A stretch of 64,000 bases of DNA. Origin: JAENVT01 sp963805445 (GTDB lineage: Bacteria > Actinomycetota > Acidimicrobiia > Acidimicrobiales > Ilumatobacteraceae). Both the position numbers and the translations under genes were made by a program. The stretch is taken from assembly GCA_963805445.1 (NCBI GenBank), contig CAWDUI010000014.1, positions 17,355-81,354 on the forward strand, given 5' to 3'. Of this stretch, positions 56,688 to 64,000 are shown in pieces. Every line of letters starts with the position of its first letter. Positions within the stretch are counted from its first letter, which is position 1. The notes below the pieces were generated by a model. That model searched no databases and had not been told where the DNA came from. It saw only the letters and a list, made by a program, of their open reading frames with translations.

Positions 56688-56705
56688 TGAGGACCAGCTG
56701 AGGAC
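56688..56705. promoter_or_regulatory. Right-end integrase arm-type sites
   Basis: Two direct copies of TGAGGAC (56688-56694 and 56699-56705) are spaced 11 bp apart. This is the same sequence and spacing as at the left end (8105-8141). They lie 54 bp inside the right core repeat. Confidence 0.65.
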
Positions 56706-56758
56706 TGAGACGTGAATTCGGGGACAAAATACCAGCTCATCGGGCATTTGTCACGATT

Positions 56759-56781
56759 TCCCGCTTACAGGCCGACTCACC
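56759..56781. repeat. attR-like core: 23-bp direct repeat, right copy
   Basis: The 23 bases are identical to the 3' end of rnpB at 7976-7998. No other part of rnpB is present here, so it is not a second RNase P gene. Confidence 0.8.
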
Positions 56782-56816
56782 ATCACACCCGATGTCGCTC
56801 GACTGCCATCCTTGGA

Positions 56817-56865
56817 CCTCGGTGGCCCGCCCCCCGGGGGACGGGTGAAGGGCGGGCTGCCGAGG
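56817..56865 (-). terminator. GC-rich hairpin downstream of the STAS gene (copy 2)
   Basis: CCTCGG (56817-56822) pairs with CCGAGG (56860-56865), and GCCCGCC with GGCGGGC. The hairpin and its right flank are very similar to 16753-16835. It lies about 60 bp after the stop of the leftward STAS gene. Confidence 0.55.
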
Positions 56866-56923
56866 TGACGATATTCGTTCCCAGCCGGTCGCTCCACGAA
56901 ACGTCGTACTGAGAAGATCTACA

Positions 56924-57307
56924 TCAGTGAGGTCGTCGAACGAGCGTGGCGCAAGTCGCGTCCCCGTCGGCGCCGACGTCGGGCAGGCCCATACCGTCGT
57001 CGATCTCGAAAAGATCGATCAAACCGGTGAGGTCGATGAGATGACGTACCGGGAAGGTGCAGTTGCGGAGAAGCAGCGAACCACGCGATCGCTGCCTGTC
57101 GAGCGCCTCCGTGACGATGAGCTGAAGGCCGGACGAGTCGATGAACGACACGCCGCGGCAATCGAGCACCACACGTTCGTGAGGTCGGTGATCATTCAGC
57201 GCTGATTGGAGGATCGGCCCAGTCACCATGTCGAGTTCGCCGTGGATCGCGAGCACCACACAATCAGCGGGGTAGGAGACCTCGATCTTGAAAACCTCGA
57301 TCTCCAT
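56924..57307 (-). CDS. STAS-domain anti-sigma factor antagonist (flank copy)
   Basis: The protein has 127 residues. It shows DCVVLAIHGELDMVTGPILQ, VVLDCRGVSFIDSSGLQLIV (DSSG phosphorylation site) and PVRHLIDLTGLIDLFEIDDG, the standard SpoIIAA/RsbV pattern. The nucleotide sequence is closely related to the pseudogene at 19177-19526. It is the first gene right of the element boundary and probably belongs to the host. No anti-sigma kinase lies beside it. Confidence 0.88.
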   Translation of the reverse strand: MEIEVFKIEVSYPADCVVLAIHGELDMVTGPILQSALNDHRPHERVVLDCRGVSFIDSSGLQLIVTEALDRQRSRGSLLLRNCTFPVRHLIDLTGLIDLFEIDDGMGLPDVGADGDATCATLVRRPH

Positions 57308-57446
57308 CGCTACCTCGCAGCGGGTGTGACATGGTCCGGACGGGCCGCCGAATCAGTATGACTCTCGATCACCAGGTGATCAAGCGGCTCTTCGTCGCCC
57401 GTTCGGGTGATCCTCTTGTTCTGACCGTCCCGAGTCCAGTTGCAGG

Positions 57447-57620
57447 TCACGGTGTCGATACGTGGGAGTAGTACCAAGAGGCACCAGGTGGCACGACCGG
57501 CACCGTGGGCGATGCGTGGTCGTCCGTGCCGTTCCCGTCCGTTTGGTCGTTGTCGCCGGGCGTGCCGGCGGCTTGCGTCATCCGACCGTCGAGGTCATCC
57601 GATCGAGTAGTAGTGGTCAT
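57447..57620 (-). CDS. Possible small hydrophilic protein
   Basis: The 57-codon frame starts at an ATG with AAGGA about eight bases upstream. The peptide is rich in Thr, Asp, Gly and Pro (MTTTTRSDDLDGRMTQAAGT and so on). It has no recognised domain. The ribosome site argues for expression, but the composition is low-complexity. Confidence 0.35.
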   Translation of the reverse strand: MTTTTRSDDLDGRMTQAAGTPGDNDQTDGNGTDDHASPTVPVVPPGASWYYSHVSTP

Positions 57621-57770
57621 GGCTCCGTTCCTTCACACGTCGACACCGCGAATGTGTCGTCGTGCAATCGTCGGTGTACCCACTCCCCGGCCGTTTACGC
57701 ATGCCCGCCGAATTGAGCACTCCCAACCCGTGGTGCGTTTGCCGCTCCGGAAAGTGGGAATTGTCGTGAC

Positions 57771-57857
57771 ATGGACCCAGGTCTGACCATCGCGATCATC
57801 TCGATCCTCATTGTCGCTTACCTTGCCCTGTCGTGGGGTCGAGCTCATCGGCGCTGA
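57771..57857 (+). CDS. Possible 28-residue single-span membrane peptide
   Basis: The frame reads MDPGLTIAIISILIVAYLAL followed by a Trp, Arg and His-rich tail. It is a single hydrophobic helix with a basic C terminus, like many bacterial small membrane proteins. The ribosome site is weak. It is too short for certainty. Confidence 0.35.
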   Translation: MDPGLTIAIISILIVAYLALSWGRAHRR

Positions 57858-58036
57858 CGGGTAACGATCTACCGCCGGCAAACCGAGCTTGGTCATGTCG
57901 ATGCAGGGTGAGCGCATCGAAGTGACACTTCCGTCACCGGGCTCGACCCGGCCACGACCGCTTTGGCGGGATGGGCGTCGTCTTGGCCCTACGCTGGGTG
58001 TGCCGACGTAGCGCGGCAGAGGGAGTTCCTGACGAC

Positions 58037-58261
58037 GTGAAGATCGAGATGCGCACGACGCTTCCCGAGGTCGAGCATGACGCGCTCGAGGCGTGGGTCC
58101 ATGAACACCGCAGCGAATTCGACACCGTGGCCGTCTACAGGGCCGGGATCACGATGTATTGCGTCGGCGTCGCCCCGACCACTGTCGTTCACCGCCCGGG
58201 CCACATCACCGATGCCATGGCCGAGGCACTCGCGTCGATCAATGTGGTTCTCCACCGCTGA
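58037..58261 (+). CDS. Small hypothetical protein
   Basis: The 74-residue frame begins at a GTG 11 bases after GGGAG. Third codon positions are strongly GC-rich, as in real genes here. The peptide has an acidic first half (EVEHDALEAWVHEHRSEFDT) and a possible beta segment (VAVYRAGITMYCVGVAPTTV). I do not recognise a family. Confidence 0.5.
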   Translation: MKIEMRTTLPEVEHDALEAWVHEHRSEFDTVAVYRAGITMYCVGVAPTTVVHRPGHITDAMAEALASINVVLHR

Positions 58262-58417
58262 CGCCACGAGACAGCGCCCTCGCCGACCGATCAGGCGGCT
58301 GATGGCGCTTGAAGTCATGCGTCCGGCCGAAGTGTGCTGGTTCGATGCGGAGAGGGTGCATCGAACTGGCACACTTCCGGAAACGTTGCCCGTTCGACCG
58401 GAGCCCGGACGTCGGCT

Positions 58418-58657
58418 TCAGAAATTCGAGGTTCGTTCGGTTTCGACCACGGTGTGGCCATCGCCGGACACGTGGCTCTCTCGAACACTCCGGAAGCCCA
58501 TCATCGAGCCGCGGGCGAGCGAGGCAATCAGTCCGACGACCCCGACGATGAGCAGGATGATCCCGATCGTGTGCAGGTCGAATCCGGTCGAGTTGTCTTG
58601 AACGGCCCAGGTCAATACTGCCCCTGCAGCGATGAGCAGAATGCTGAGTGCTCCCAT
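58418..58657 (-). CDS. Small DUF6458-like membrane protein (copy 2)
   Basis: The 79-residue protein starts at 58657 with AAGGAG upstream. Two membrane segments (MGALSILLIAAGAVLTWAVQ and HTIGIILLIVGVVGLIASLA) precede a polar tail, RESHVSGDGHTVVETERTSN. It is paralogous to the protein at 16966-17202, with about two-thirds of residues identical by eye. Confidence 0.87.
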   Translation of the reverse strand: MGALSILLIAAGAVLTWAVQDNSTGFDLHTIGIILLIVGVVGLIASLARGSMMGFRSVRESHVSGDGHTVVETERTSNF

Positions 58658-58714
58658 GGTGATCTCCTTGATCAGATGACATTCGCCCCTCGGGCGACCG
58701 ACTGAAGGTTCCCG

Positions 58715-59272
58715 ATGCCGTTCGCCGGTAAACACTCGGCCGTTCCGATGGGGCACCGATCGGTGGCCGCTGCCGGAGAGAGAGTCTTTCGGCCCTGGTT
58801 CGATAGAGCGTGGTGGCTCACGATTTACACCGTGAGGCAACTATCAAACTCCGCAGATGAACAGCACTACGTCGTCAACTATGACGACCTCGAAGTGGAG
58901 GTGTGCTGGCGTCTCGTCACTCGCGTCGCCGTGGGTCGCGTCGGGTTCGTCTACGACGGCGAGCCGATGGTGCTCCCGGTGAATTGCGTGGCGATCGACG
59001 GCAACATCGCCTTCCAGACGGCTGGCGACTCGATGCTGCACAACCTCGGTGAAGGTGCCCGTGTGGCGTTCGAGGCCGACCACGTGGACCCGGTCGCAGA
59101 GTCGGGGTGGAGCGTGCTGGTCCGAGGCAACCTGTGGGAGGTCGTCGACGAGGCCGCCCGCGACAGGCTGGCTGCGCTTCCGACGCATCCGTGGGCACCG
59201 GGACCGATCAATCGGTGGATGATGATCGTGCCGAGCGTGGTCAGCGGGCGATCGATCACTCGTCACGTCTGA
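58715..59272 (+). CDS. Pyridoxamine 5'-phosphate oxidase-like flavin-binding protein
   Basis: The C-terminal 130 residues form the split-barrel fold of this family: CWRLVTRVAVGRVGFVYDGE, PVNCVAIDGNIAFQTAGDS, GARVAFEADHVDPVAESGWS and VLVRGNLWEVVDEAARDRLA. Members bind FMN, F420 or haem. The substrate is unknown. The first 45 residues from 58715 look non-native, so the true start is probably downstream, near 58850. Confidence 0.75.
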   Translation: MPFAGKHSAVPMGHRSVAAAGERVFRPWFDRAWWLTIYTVRQLSNSADEQHYVVNYDDLEVEVCWRLVTRVAVGRVGFVYDGEPMVLPVNCVAIDGNIAFQTAGDSMLHNLGEGARVAFEADHVDPVAESGWSVLVRGNLWEVVDEAARDRLAALPTHPWAPGPINRWMMIVPSVVSGRSITRHV

Positions 59273-59331
59273 TGCCCGTCTGACCGTTCAGCGGGCAGGG
59301 TGGATTCGACCCTTGGCGAAAATCGTCTGAG

Positions 59332-59931
59332 TCAGCGACGCGCCCCGAGCGGTTGCCACGAGGTGTCGTGCCGGCGGGTCTCGTTGTAGCCGAGTAGTAC
59401 GGGTCCGTTCGGGCCGGCGAGGATCCGACAGACAGAGGCCTGATCGAGATGACAGCGCCAGCCCACGTTGACGTCGACACCGAGCGCCCACGTGACGGCG
59501 GCCTTGATCGGTGACACGTGCGATGTCACCACGATCAGCTTGTCCTTGGCCTCGACCAACAACTCCTCCGCCGCGGCGACGACGCGGTTGTGCATCTCCT
59601 GCATCGTCTCGCCTCCGCCGACCCGGTAGTGCGGGTCCGAGCGCCAGGCCGTCCACACCTCGTCGCCGACCTCCGAAAGATGGACGCCATCGAGGCTCCC
59701 GAAATCGAGCTCGACCCAACGCTCGTCGACCTCATATGGCATCCCGAACGCTTCGGCCGTCTGACGTGCCCGCACCAGAGGCGAGCTGATCACGCGATCA
59801 GGTTCGCCGAGCCAGCCGGCGACACCTGCAGCCTGCGCGTGCCCGACTTCGTCGAGCGGAAGGTCGAGCAGACCTTGCAGCTTCCGGGCGGCGTTGGCCT
59901 CCGTGCGACCATGACGAACGAGCGCGAGCAC
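59332..59931 (-). CDS. Histidine phosphatase family protein (phosphoglycerate mutase-like)
   Basis: The 199-residue protein has the catalytic RHG motif in MLALVRHGRTEANAARKLQG, a second Arg in DRVISSPLVRARQTAEAFG, Glu in WVELDFGSLDGV and the second His in LIVVTSHVSPIKAAVTWALG. The likely activity is phosphatase on a small metabolite. In many actinobacteria a protein of this family lies close to rnpB and the zinc-ribbon gene (from memory). The element now separates them. Confidence 0.9.
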   Translation of the reverse strand: MLALVRHGRTEANAARKLQGLLDLPLDEVGHAQAAGVAGWLGEPDRVISSPLVRARQTAEAFGMPYEVDERWVELDFGSLDGVHLSEVGDEVWTAWRSDPHYRVGGGETMQEMHNRVVAAAEELLVEAKDKLIVVTSHVSPIKAAVTWALGVDVNVGWRCHLDQASVCRILAGPNGPVLLGYNETRRHDTSWQPLGARR

Positions 59932-59964
59932 CCGAACAGTGAATCAGATCGGGAGACGCAGCAG

Positions 59965-60444
59965 CTACGTGGCAGGCTGCATCAGCAGGCCGTGATGGAT
60001 CAATGCGCTGCGGCGTTGCGCATCCGACAGCTCGCACCGTCGCCACATCCACGCCAGCAGTGCGGCGCCAGCAGCCTCGAATGCGATGTTCGACCATCCG
60101 CGCTGCAGCGAGGGCACACGCACGCTCCCCCACGACCCGGTGAACGGCCACCAGAACACCTTCGTCGAAGCGAAAGCGCCGTCCCACACGAGGTGCAGCA
60201 GCATGCCGATCGGTACTGCAAGCAGCAACCTGCGGATCGGCTTGCGTCCAGCGGTCACCAACATCACGAGGACGAGCACGGCCACCGACACCGTCAGGCT
60301 GTGTGCCCAGCGGGCATGGCCGTTCGGAAGGTCGATGACGTCGGGTACCACCGAACCGACCGCCAACATCCGGTAGTCGAAACGCGGATCACGAAAGACG
60401 TACCACACTGTGACGACCGCCGTGCCGATGAACCACAAGAACAT
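59965..60444 (-). CDS. Membrane protein with metal-hydrolase-like His motifs
   Basis: The 159-residue protein has several membrane segments. His/Asp residues occur in VGSVVPDVIDLPNGHARWAH and IGMLLHLVWDGAFAS. This resembles the YdjM/DUF457-type membrane-bound metal-dependent hydrolases. The assignment is tentative. It lies six bases downstream of the zinc-ribbon gene, so they are likely in one transcript. Confidence 0.6.
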   Translation of the reverse strand: MFLWFIGTAVVTVWYVFRDPRFDYRMLAVGSVVPDVIDLPNGHARWAHSLTVSVAVLVLVMLVTAGRKPIRRLLLAVPIGMLLHLVWDGAFASTKVFWWPFTGSWGSVRVPSLQRGWSNIAFEAAGAALLAWMWRRCELSDAQRRSALIHHGLLMQPAT

Positions 60445-60450
60445 GTGGGT

Positions 60451-61155
60451 TCAGCGAACCAGCACGCGCCCGCACTGCGGGCAATCGACGAGTTCGCCGG
60501 CCGGCAGCGACTTGAAGCCATCGACCTCGGCCCGCGACAGGTCGAGATGGCAGCCGTCGCACCTCAGCCCGACGAGCTTGGCGATGCCGATCCCACCGTG
60601 GCGTGCACGCTGCGCGTCGTAGAGCGCGACCTCCTCATCCGTCAGCGCGGCGCGGGCGGCCTCGTACCTCGCCGTGAGCTCGGCTTCCTCGTCGGCTCCG
60701 GCGCCTTTGGCGACGGCAAGCTGTGCGGCGGCGGCCTCGCAGATCGCCACGACCGCATCTTCCTCGGCAGCGAGCTCGGCAAGCCGTTGCTCGGCAGCCG
60801 ATTGCTGCTCCATGGCCTCCAACTCGCGATCATCGAGCTCGTCGCGATGCGCGTTGAGCACTTCGATCTCATGGCTCAGCGCATCGGCTTGACGTGTCTC
60901 GGTGACGATCTTCAGCTGCTGCTCGAGCCGGTTGCGCTTGGCTGTCAGTTGCTCGGCCTCGTGCTCGATCATCTCGATCGTGGTCTCGGCTTCGCTGAGC
61001 TGCGTGCCTGCCGTGGCGATACCGGCGCGGTGTGCGGCCATCCCCCGCTCGGCTTCAGCGAATGCCTCGGCCTCCGGCAACCTCGTGAGGCGACGCTGCA
61101 GTTGGTGCAATGAGGTGTCGAGTTGCTGGAGTTCCCACAGTGCTTCGCCGTTCAC
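60451..61155 (-). CDS. C4-type zinc-ribbon protein with coiled coil (DUF164 family)
   Basis: The 234-residue protein has a long coiled coil (about 1-165, for example LQQLDTSLHQLQRRLTRLPE and ETTIEMIEHEAEQLTAKRNR). A zinc ribbon follows with CDGC and CPQC pairs in LRCDGCHLDLSRAEVDGF and ELVDCPQCGRVLVR. The family is widespread in bacteria, with a possible nucleic-acid or translation role. Confidence 0.92.
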   Translation of the reverse strand: MNGEALWELQQLDTSLHQLQRRLTRLPEAEAFAEAERGMAAHRAGIATAGTQLSEAETTIEMIEHEAEQLTAKRNRLEQQLKIVTETRQADALSHEIEVLNAHRDELDDRELEAMEQQSAAEQRLAELAAEEDAVVAICEAAAAQLAVAKGAGADEEAELTARYEAARAALTDEEVALYDAQRARHGGIGIAKLVGLRCDGCHLDLSRAEVDGFKSLPAGELVDCPQCGRVLVR

Positions 61156-61206
61156 GGCCTCTTCTTACCAGCGACGGAGCGATATGCCGCGGTGCAGCGT
61201 TGATTA

Positions 61207-63593
61207 TCAGGGACTTTGGGTCGTCGTCGTCGCCTGACTCTTCTTGCCGGTGATGATCACTCCACTCGGCGGCTTGTCGCAGGCGTAGACGATCGTTCCC
61301 GAGATCGGCACCGTGGGGAACGGCGCCTTCGGGTCGACGACATCGGGCGGAATGGTGGTGTCACTGGGGATCACCTTCAGCACCGGCTTGGGCGCAGCAG
61401 TCGTTGGCGGCGTCGATCCCTCCGGGTCCGGCGGAAGCGTGGAGGTCGATGTCGTCGTGCTGCCACCTGCAGTGGGCAGTGCGCCAGTGACGAGCTTGGC
61501 GAGACACTCGTTCCCGGGCAGGTACAACCGCACGGGCTTTCGCTCCGGCGCCGGCGGCGCAGCCCAATCCTCCAAGGGCAGCGCCGCGAACAGCGGGCTC
61601 CATGAACGCCCCCCAGATCCGCCGCCGGGTACGTACCGCCCTGCACCTCCCTGATGCCGTCGGCGTCGACGAACTCTTGTGTGTTGCACGTTGGAACGCC
61701 GTTGATCCTGACCCCGCAAACCATGGGCGTGTAGGCATCCGGATCGCCGACCCACACCGCAGTCGTCAACTCCGGTGTCGAGCCGACGAACCACGAGTTG
61801 GTGTTGAAGGTCTGCGTGCCGGTCTTGCCGGCCGCCGGGAACGGGAATTCGGCCAACGATCGACGGGCCGTGCCTTTGGTCAACACTCCCTTCGAGCACC
61901 GCGACCTCGGTCAACGCGACGTCGGGATCGAGCACTTGCACGCCAGGATCATCGTGGGTGTACAGCCGGGTGCCGTCGGAGCGGTCGATGTAGTCGACGT
62001 AGTACGGATCGTGGTGCAAGCCCTGGTTGGCGATGGTCTGCATCCCCGACGCCATGTCGAGCGGCGCACATCGGGTTGGCGCCCGTCGCCAGCGAAGCGT
62101 GCGGCTCGATCGGTGACGCGGCCGGCAAGGCCAGGGTGCAGGTACGGCGAATCGGCCATGCGGTACATCGTGTCGACGACACGGTGCAACCCGACGATCT
62201 GCGACAATCGCCCGAAGGCGCAGTTGATCGACGACCAGGTCATGTTCTCCAACGGCCCGACAGGCCTTCGACACCGCTCGGTGATCAGGAACGGACGCCC
62301 GGAGTGTTCGGGATCAGGCAATGCGCAGCGGTGAGGTCCCATCGATCACATCGTCGGGTTGGACGCCCGCCTCAAGCGCTGCGGCAAGGATGAAGATCTT
62401 GACGCTCGACCCTGGTTTGGCGAGGGACCAAGGCCATGTTGATCTCGTTGACGCGGGCCGAAAGCCACTGCCACCGACCATGGCCCGGATCGCACCCGTC
62501 TTGGTGTCGAGCGTGAGGATCGCGTTCTCGATGCCCACCTGGTCTGTCGGGCAGCGCCTCGTGCGCTTGCCTCGGCGAGCGCCTGCAAGTTGGGGGTCGA
62601 GCGTCGATATGGATCTCCAGTCCACCGCGATACAACAGGTTGGCCCGCTGCCTGCTCGTCGCCCAAGAAGTTGGCGCGCTCGCAGCAGATAGTCCTTGAT
62701 CGCCTCGGTGTAGTACGTCGGCTTGGTGGTGTAGGTCGGGATGGCATCACTTGCTCGGGGATGGCCAGTCGAGCCCAGCAACGACCCACCAGTCGGGCGC
62801 CACCAGACCCACGTCGGCCAGTCGTTCGGTCACCTGACTTGAACCGGCCCCCGACCGTGCTCCGGATGGCGGATCGGGTCGAAGCCCGATGGCGAGCGGA
62901 CGAGACCCGCGAGGAACGCGCCCTCGATCATCGTCAACTCGCTGGCGTTCTTGCCGAAGTACACCTCGGCGGCGGCCTGCAAGCCGTAGGCGTTGTTACC
63001 GAAGAAGATGGTGTTCAGGTAGCGCTCGAGGATCTGGTCCTTGGTCATCTCCTTCTCGAGCATCGTCGCGTAGTGACCTGCAAAAACTTGTATCGACCGT
63101 CTCGCGTCGAGACCTGCCAAGGAACTCGTTCTTGACGACCTGCTGAGTGATCGTGCTGGCGCCCTGCCGTGGGGCGTCGCTGGAGAAGTTCGACAACGTC
63201 GCGCGAATGAGGCTACGCAGGTTGACACCGTGGTGCGGCAGAACTCGTCGTCCTCGACTGACAAAAAGGCGACAGCACGGGGGCGGTACATCGGAGAACG
63301 CGATCGGCTGGCTGTTCTCGCGCTCGAACACAGCGATGACATTGCCGACGACGTCGTACACGTAGCTGCGCTGGGACAGCGGCTCGAATCCGGCAGGTCC
63401 ATCGGCGCCTGGTCGTGCGCGTTGGCGATGCGCCACAGCCGGGGCCCGGCACCCCCACGACCGCAGTGATCAGCAGGGCACCGGCGACGACGATGGCCAC
63501 AAACGGAGAGAGCCAGGCAATGAGGACGCACGCAGCCCGAAGGCTAGTTGCGTGCCGTCGTGTGCAGGGCTCGTCAGCTTCACGTGCGGCCAT
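61207..63593 (-). CDS. Class A penicillin-binding protein (bifunctional; many frame breaks)
   Basis: The gene encodes a membrane enzyme with transglycosylase and transpeptidase domains for cell-wall synthesis. Pieces in successive frames give the N-terminal anchor (LIAWLSPFVAIVVAGALLIT), the GT51 domain (QGASTITQQVVKNEF, EKEMTKDQILERYLNTIFFG, NNAYGLQAAAEVYFGKNASE), the SxxK region PGSSVKIFILAAALEAG, and the KTG box in AAGKTGTQTFNTNSWFVG. A Pro/Thr-rich tail ends at 61207. At least six breaks are needed over 2.4 kb, so the real gene is probably intact and the sequence poor. Expected length is about 790 residues. Confidence 0.82.
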
Positions 63594-64000
63594 GAGCCAG
63601 CCGATCAAGCATCCGTTCCGGTTCGGGGTCCAAGCATCCGAGGTCGCGTGCGAGCCGAGTGGACGGCACTCGCTCCGCAGAGCCGAGGCGCTCGGGTACA
63701 GCGACCCTGACCATGCCTGATCATTTCGGCGACCAGTTGGCCCCGGTCCCGGCCCTGATGGCCGCCGCAGCGGTCACCACCACTCTTGTCCGCGTCGGCG
63801 CGCTGGTCTGGGACAACGACTACAACATCGCGGTCGTGTATGGCCAAAGAACTCGGAACTTGATCCATCTGTTGTCGGCGGTGGCCTCGAGATCGGGCTC
63901 GGCGCCGGATGGATGGCGAGTGATGACGAGCAATCAGGCATTCCGTTCTATTCGAACAAACGCGGTTCGACTGGTTTGAGGAGGGCCTGGCCGTGATCAA
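63592..64000 (+). CDS. F420-dependent LLM-class oxidoreductase, N-terminal part (partial, frameshifted)
   Basis: From an ATG at 63592 the peptide reads KHPFRFGVQASE and RRAEALGYS. It then continues in other frames as LTMPDHFGDQLAPVPALMAA, TTLVRVGALVWDND, GLGAGWMASDDEQSGIPFYS and FDWFEEGLAVI up to the window edge. This is the order of the luciferase-like F420 family. Three or more indels occur in 400 bp. The start overlaps the divergent penicillin-binding protein start, so one of the two starts may be wrong. Confidence 0.68.

Larger units (their letters stand above)
7976..56781. mobile_element. Putative 48.8-kb integrative mobilizable element in the 3' end of rnpB
   Basis: Boundaries are the direct repeat of the rnpB 3' end (7976-7998 and 56759-56781, identical over 23 bases). 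Inside the left end are a tyrosine integrase, a toxin-antitoxin pair, an XRE regulator, an excisionase-like gene and a MobF relaxase. Copies of TGAGGAC spaced 11 bp apart lie at both ends, as expected of integrase arm sites. The cargo is respiratory, formate, storage-glucan and stress genes. No coupling ATPase or secretion genes are seen, so transfer would need a helper. The right end carries an IS3-type insertion. The extent is inferred from the repeats and has not been tested against an empty site. Confidence 0.75.
57308..58036. other. Region of about 730 bp holding only two tentative small frames
   Basis: Two short frames (57447-57620 reverse and 57771-57857 forward) are listed separately. 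Otherwise I see no gene, strong repeat or RNA here. The sequence just upstream of the STAS start (57310-57420) is also similar to that upstream of the STAS pseudogene, so the duplication includes the promoter region. Confidence 0.5.

Noticed and set aside
56759..56781. A second RNase P RNA gene
   Set aside because: Only the last 23 bases are present. None of the P4, P15 or other conserved blocks lie upstream.
1..64000. CRISPR arrays and tRNA genes
   Set aside because: No regularly spaced direct repeats with unique spacers were seen, and no tRNA cloverleaf with TTCGA-type T-loop was recognised. A covariance search was not possible here.

Overview
The window is high-GC DNA with short intergenic gaps and many ATGA or GTGA start/stop overlaps. 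It encodes two F420-type luciferase-like oxidoreductases, a bcc-caa3 type respiratory operon and a DUF164 zinc-ribbon protein. This fits an actinobacterium, most likely Acidimicrobiia; the class is an inference from gene content.

Left flank (1-7.6 kb): a partial Fe-S protein, a rubrerythrin, a glycerol-phosphate block (GlpD, an FAD-linked oxidase, a membrane protein, an FGGY kinase) and two ferritin-like proteins. These lead into rnpB (7639-7998), the RNase P RNA.

Main observation: a 23-bp copy of the rnpB 3' end recurs at 56759-56781. A tyrosine integrase starts 180 bp after the first copy. The heptamer TGAGGAC, repeated at 11-bp spacing, lies just inside both copies. I read 7976-56781 as an integrative element of about 48.8 kb in the 3' end of rnpB. 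Its left arm holds the integrase, a PIN toxin-antitoxin pair, an XRE regulator facing a small excisionase-like gene, an accessory HTH protein and a MobF relaxase-helicase. No transfer secretion genes are seen, so it is probably mobilizable and not self-transmissible.

Cargo: (a) a stress and signalling block (CDF transporter, STAS protein, RsbU-like phosphatase, hemerythrin, aquaporin); (b) a compact respiratory operon with cytochrome cc, Rieske, oxidase II (with fused cytochrome c), I, III, a small subunit, CtaG and cytochrome b; (c) a formate dehydrogenase operon whose catalytic subunit has an in-frame UGA at codon 188 followed by a bacterial-type SECIS hairpin, so it is a selenoprotein; (d) glycogen debranching, GH15, sugar-acid, D-2-hydroxyacid and pyruvate-oxidase-like enzymes; (e) a universal stress protein, an IS3-type insertion and a DUF305 protein. 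Together the cargo could feed electrons from formate, 2-hydroxy acids and pyruvate into a supplied bc1-oxidase chain, drawing on stored glucans.

Right flank (56.8-64 kb): STAS and DUF6458 genes that have relatives inside the element, a flavin-binding protein, a histidine phosphatase, a membrane protein, a DUF164 zinc-ribbon protein, a class A penicillin-binding protein and a partial F420 oxidoreductase. Reading-frame breaks occur throughout, often at GC-dinucleotide or C runs, and they are dense after 61.6 kb. Most look like sequence errors and not gene decay, so frameshifted genes are given as single features.
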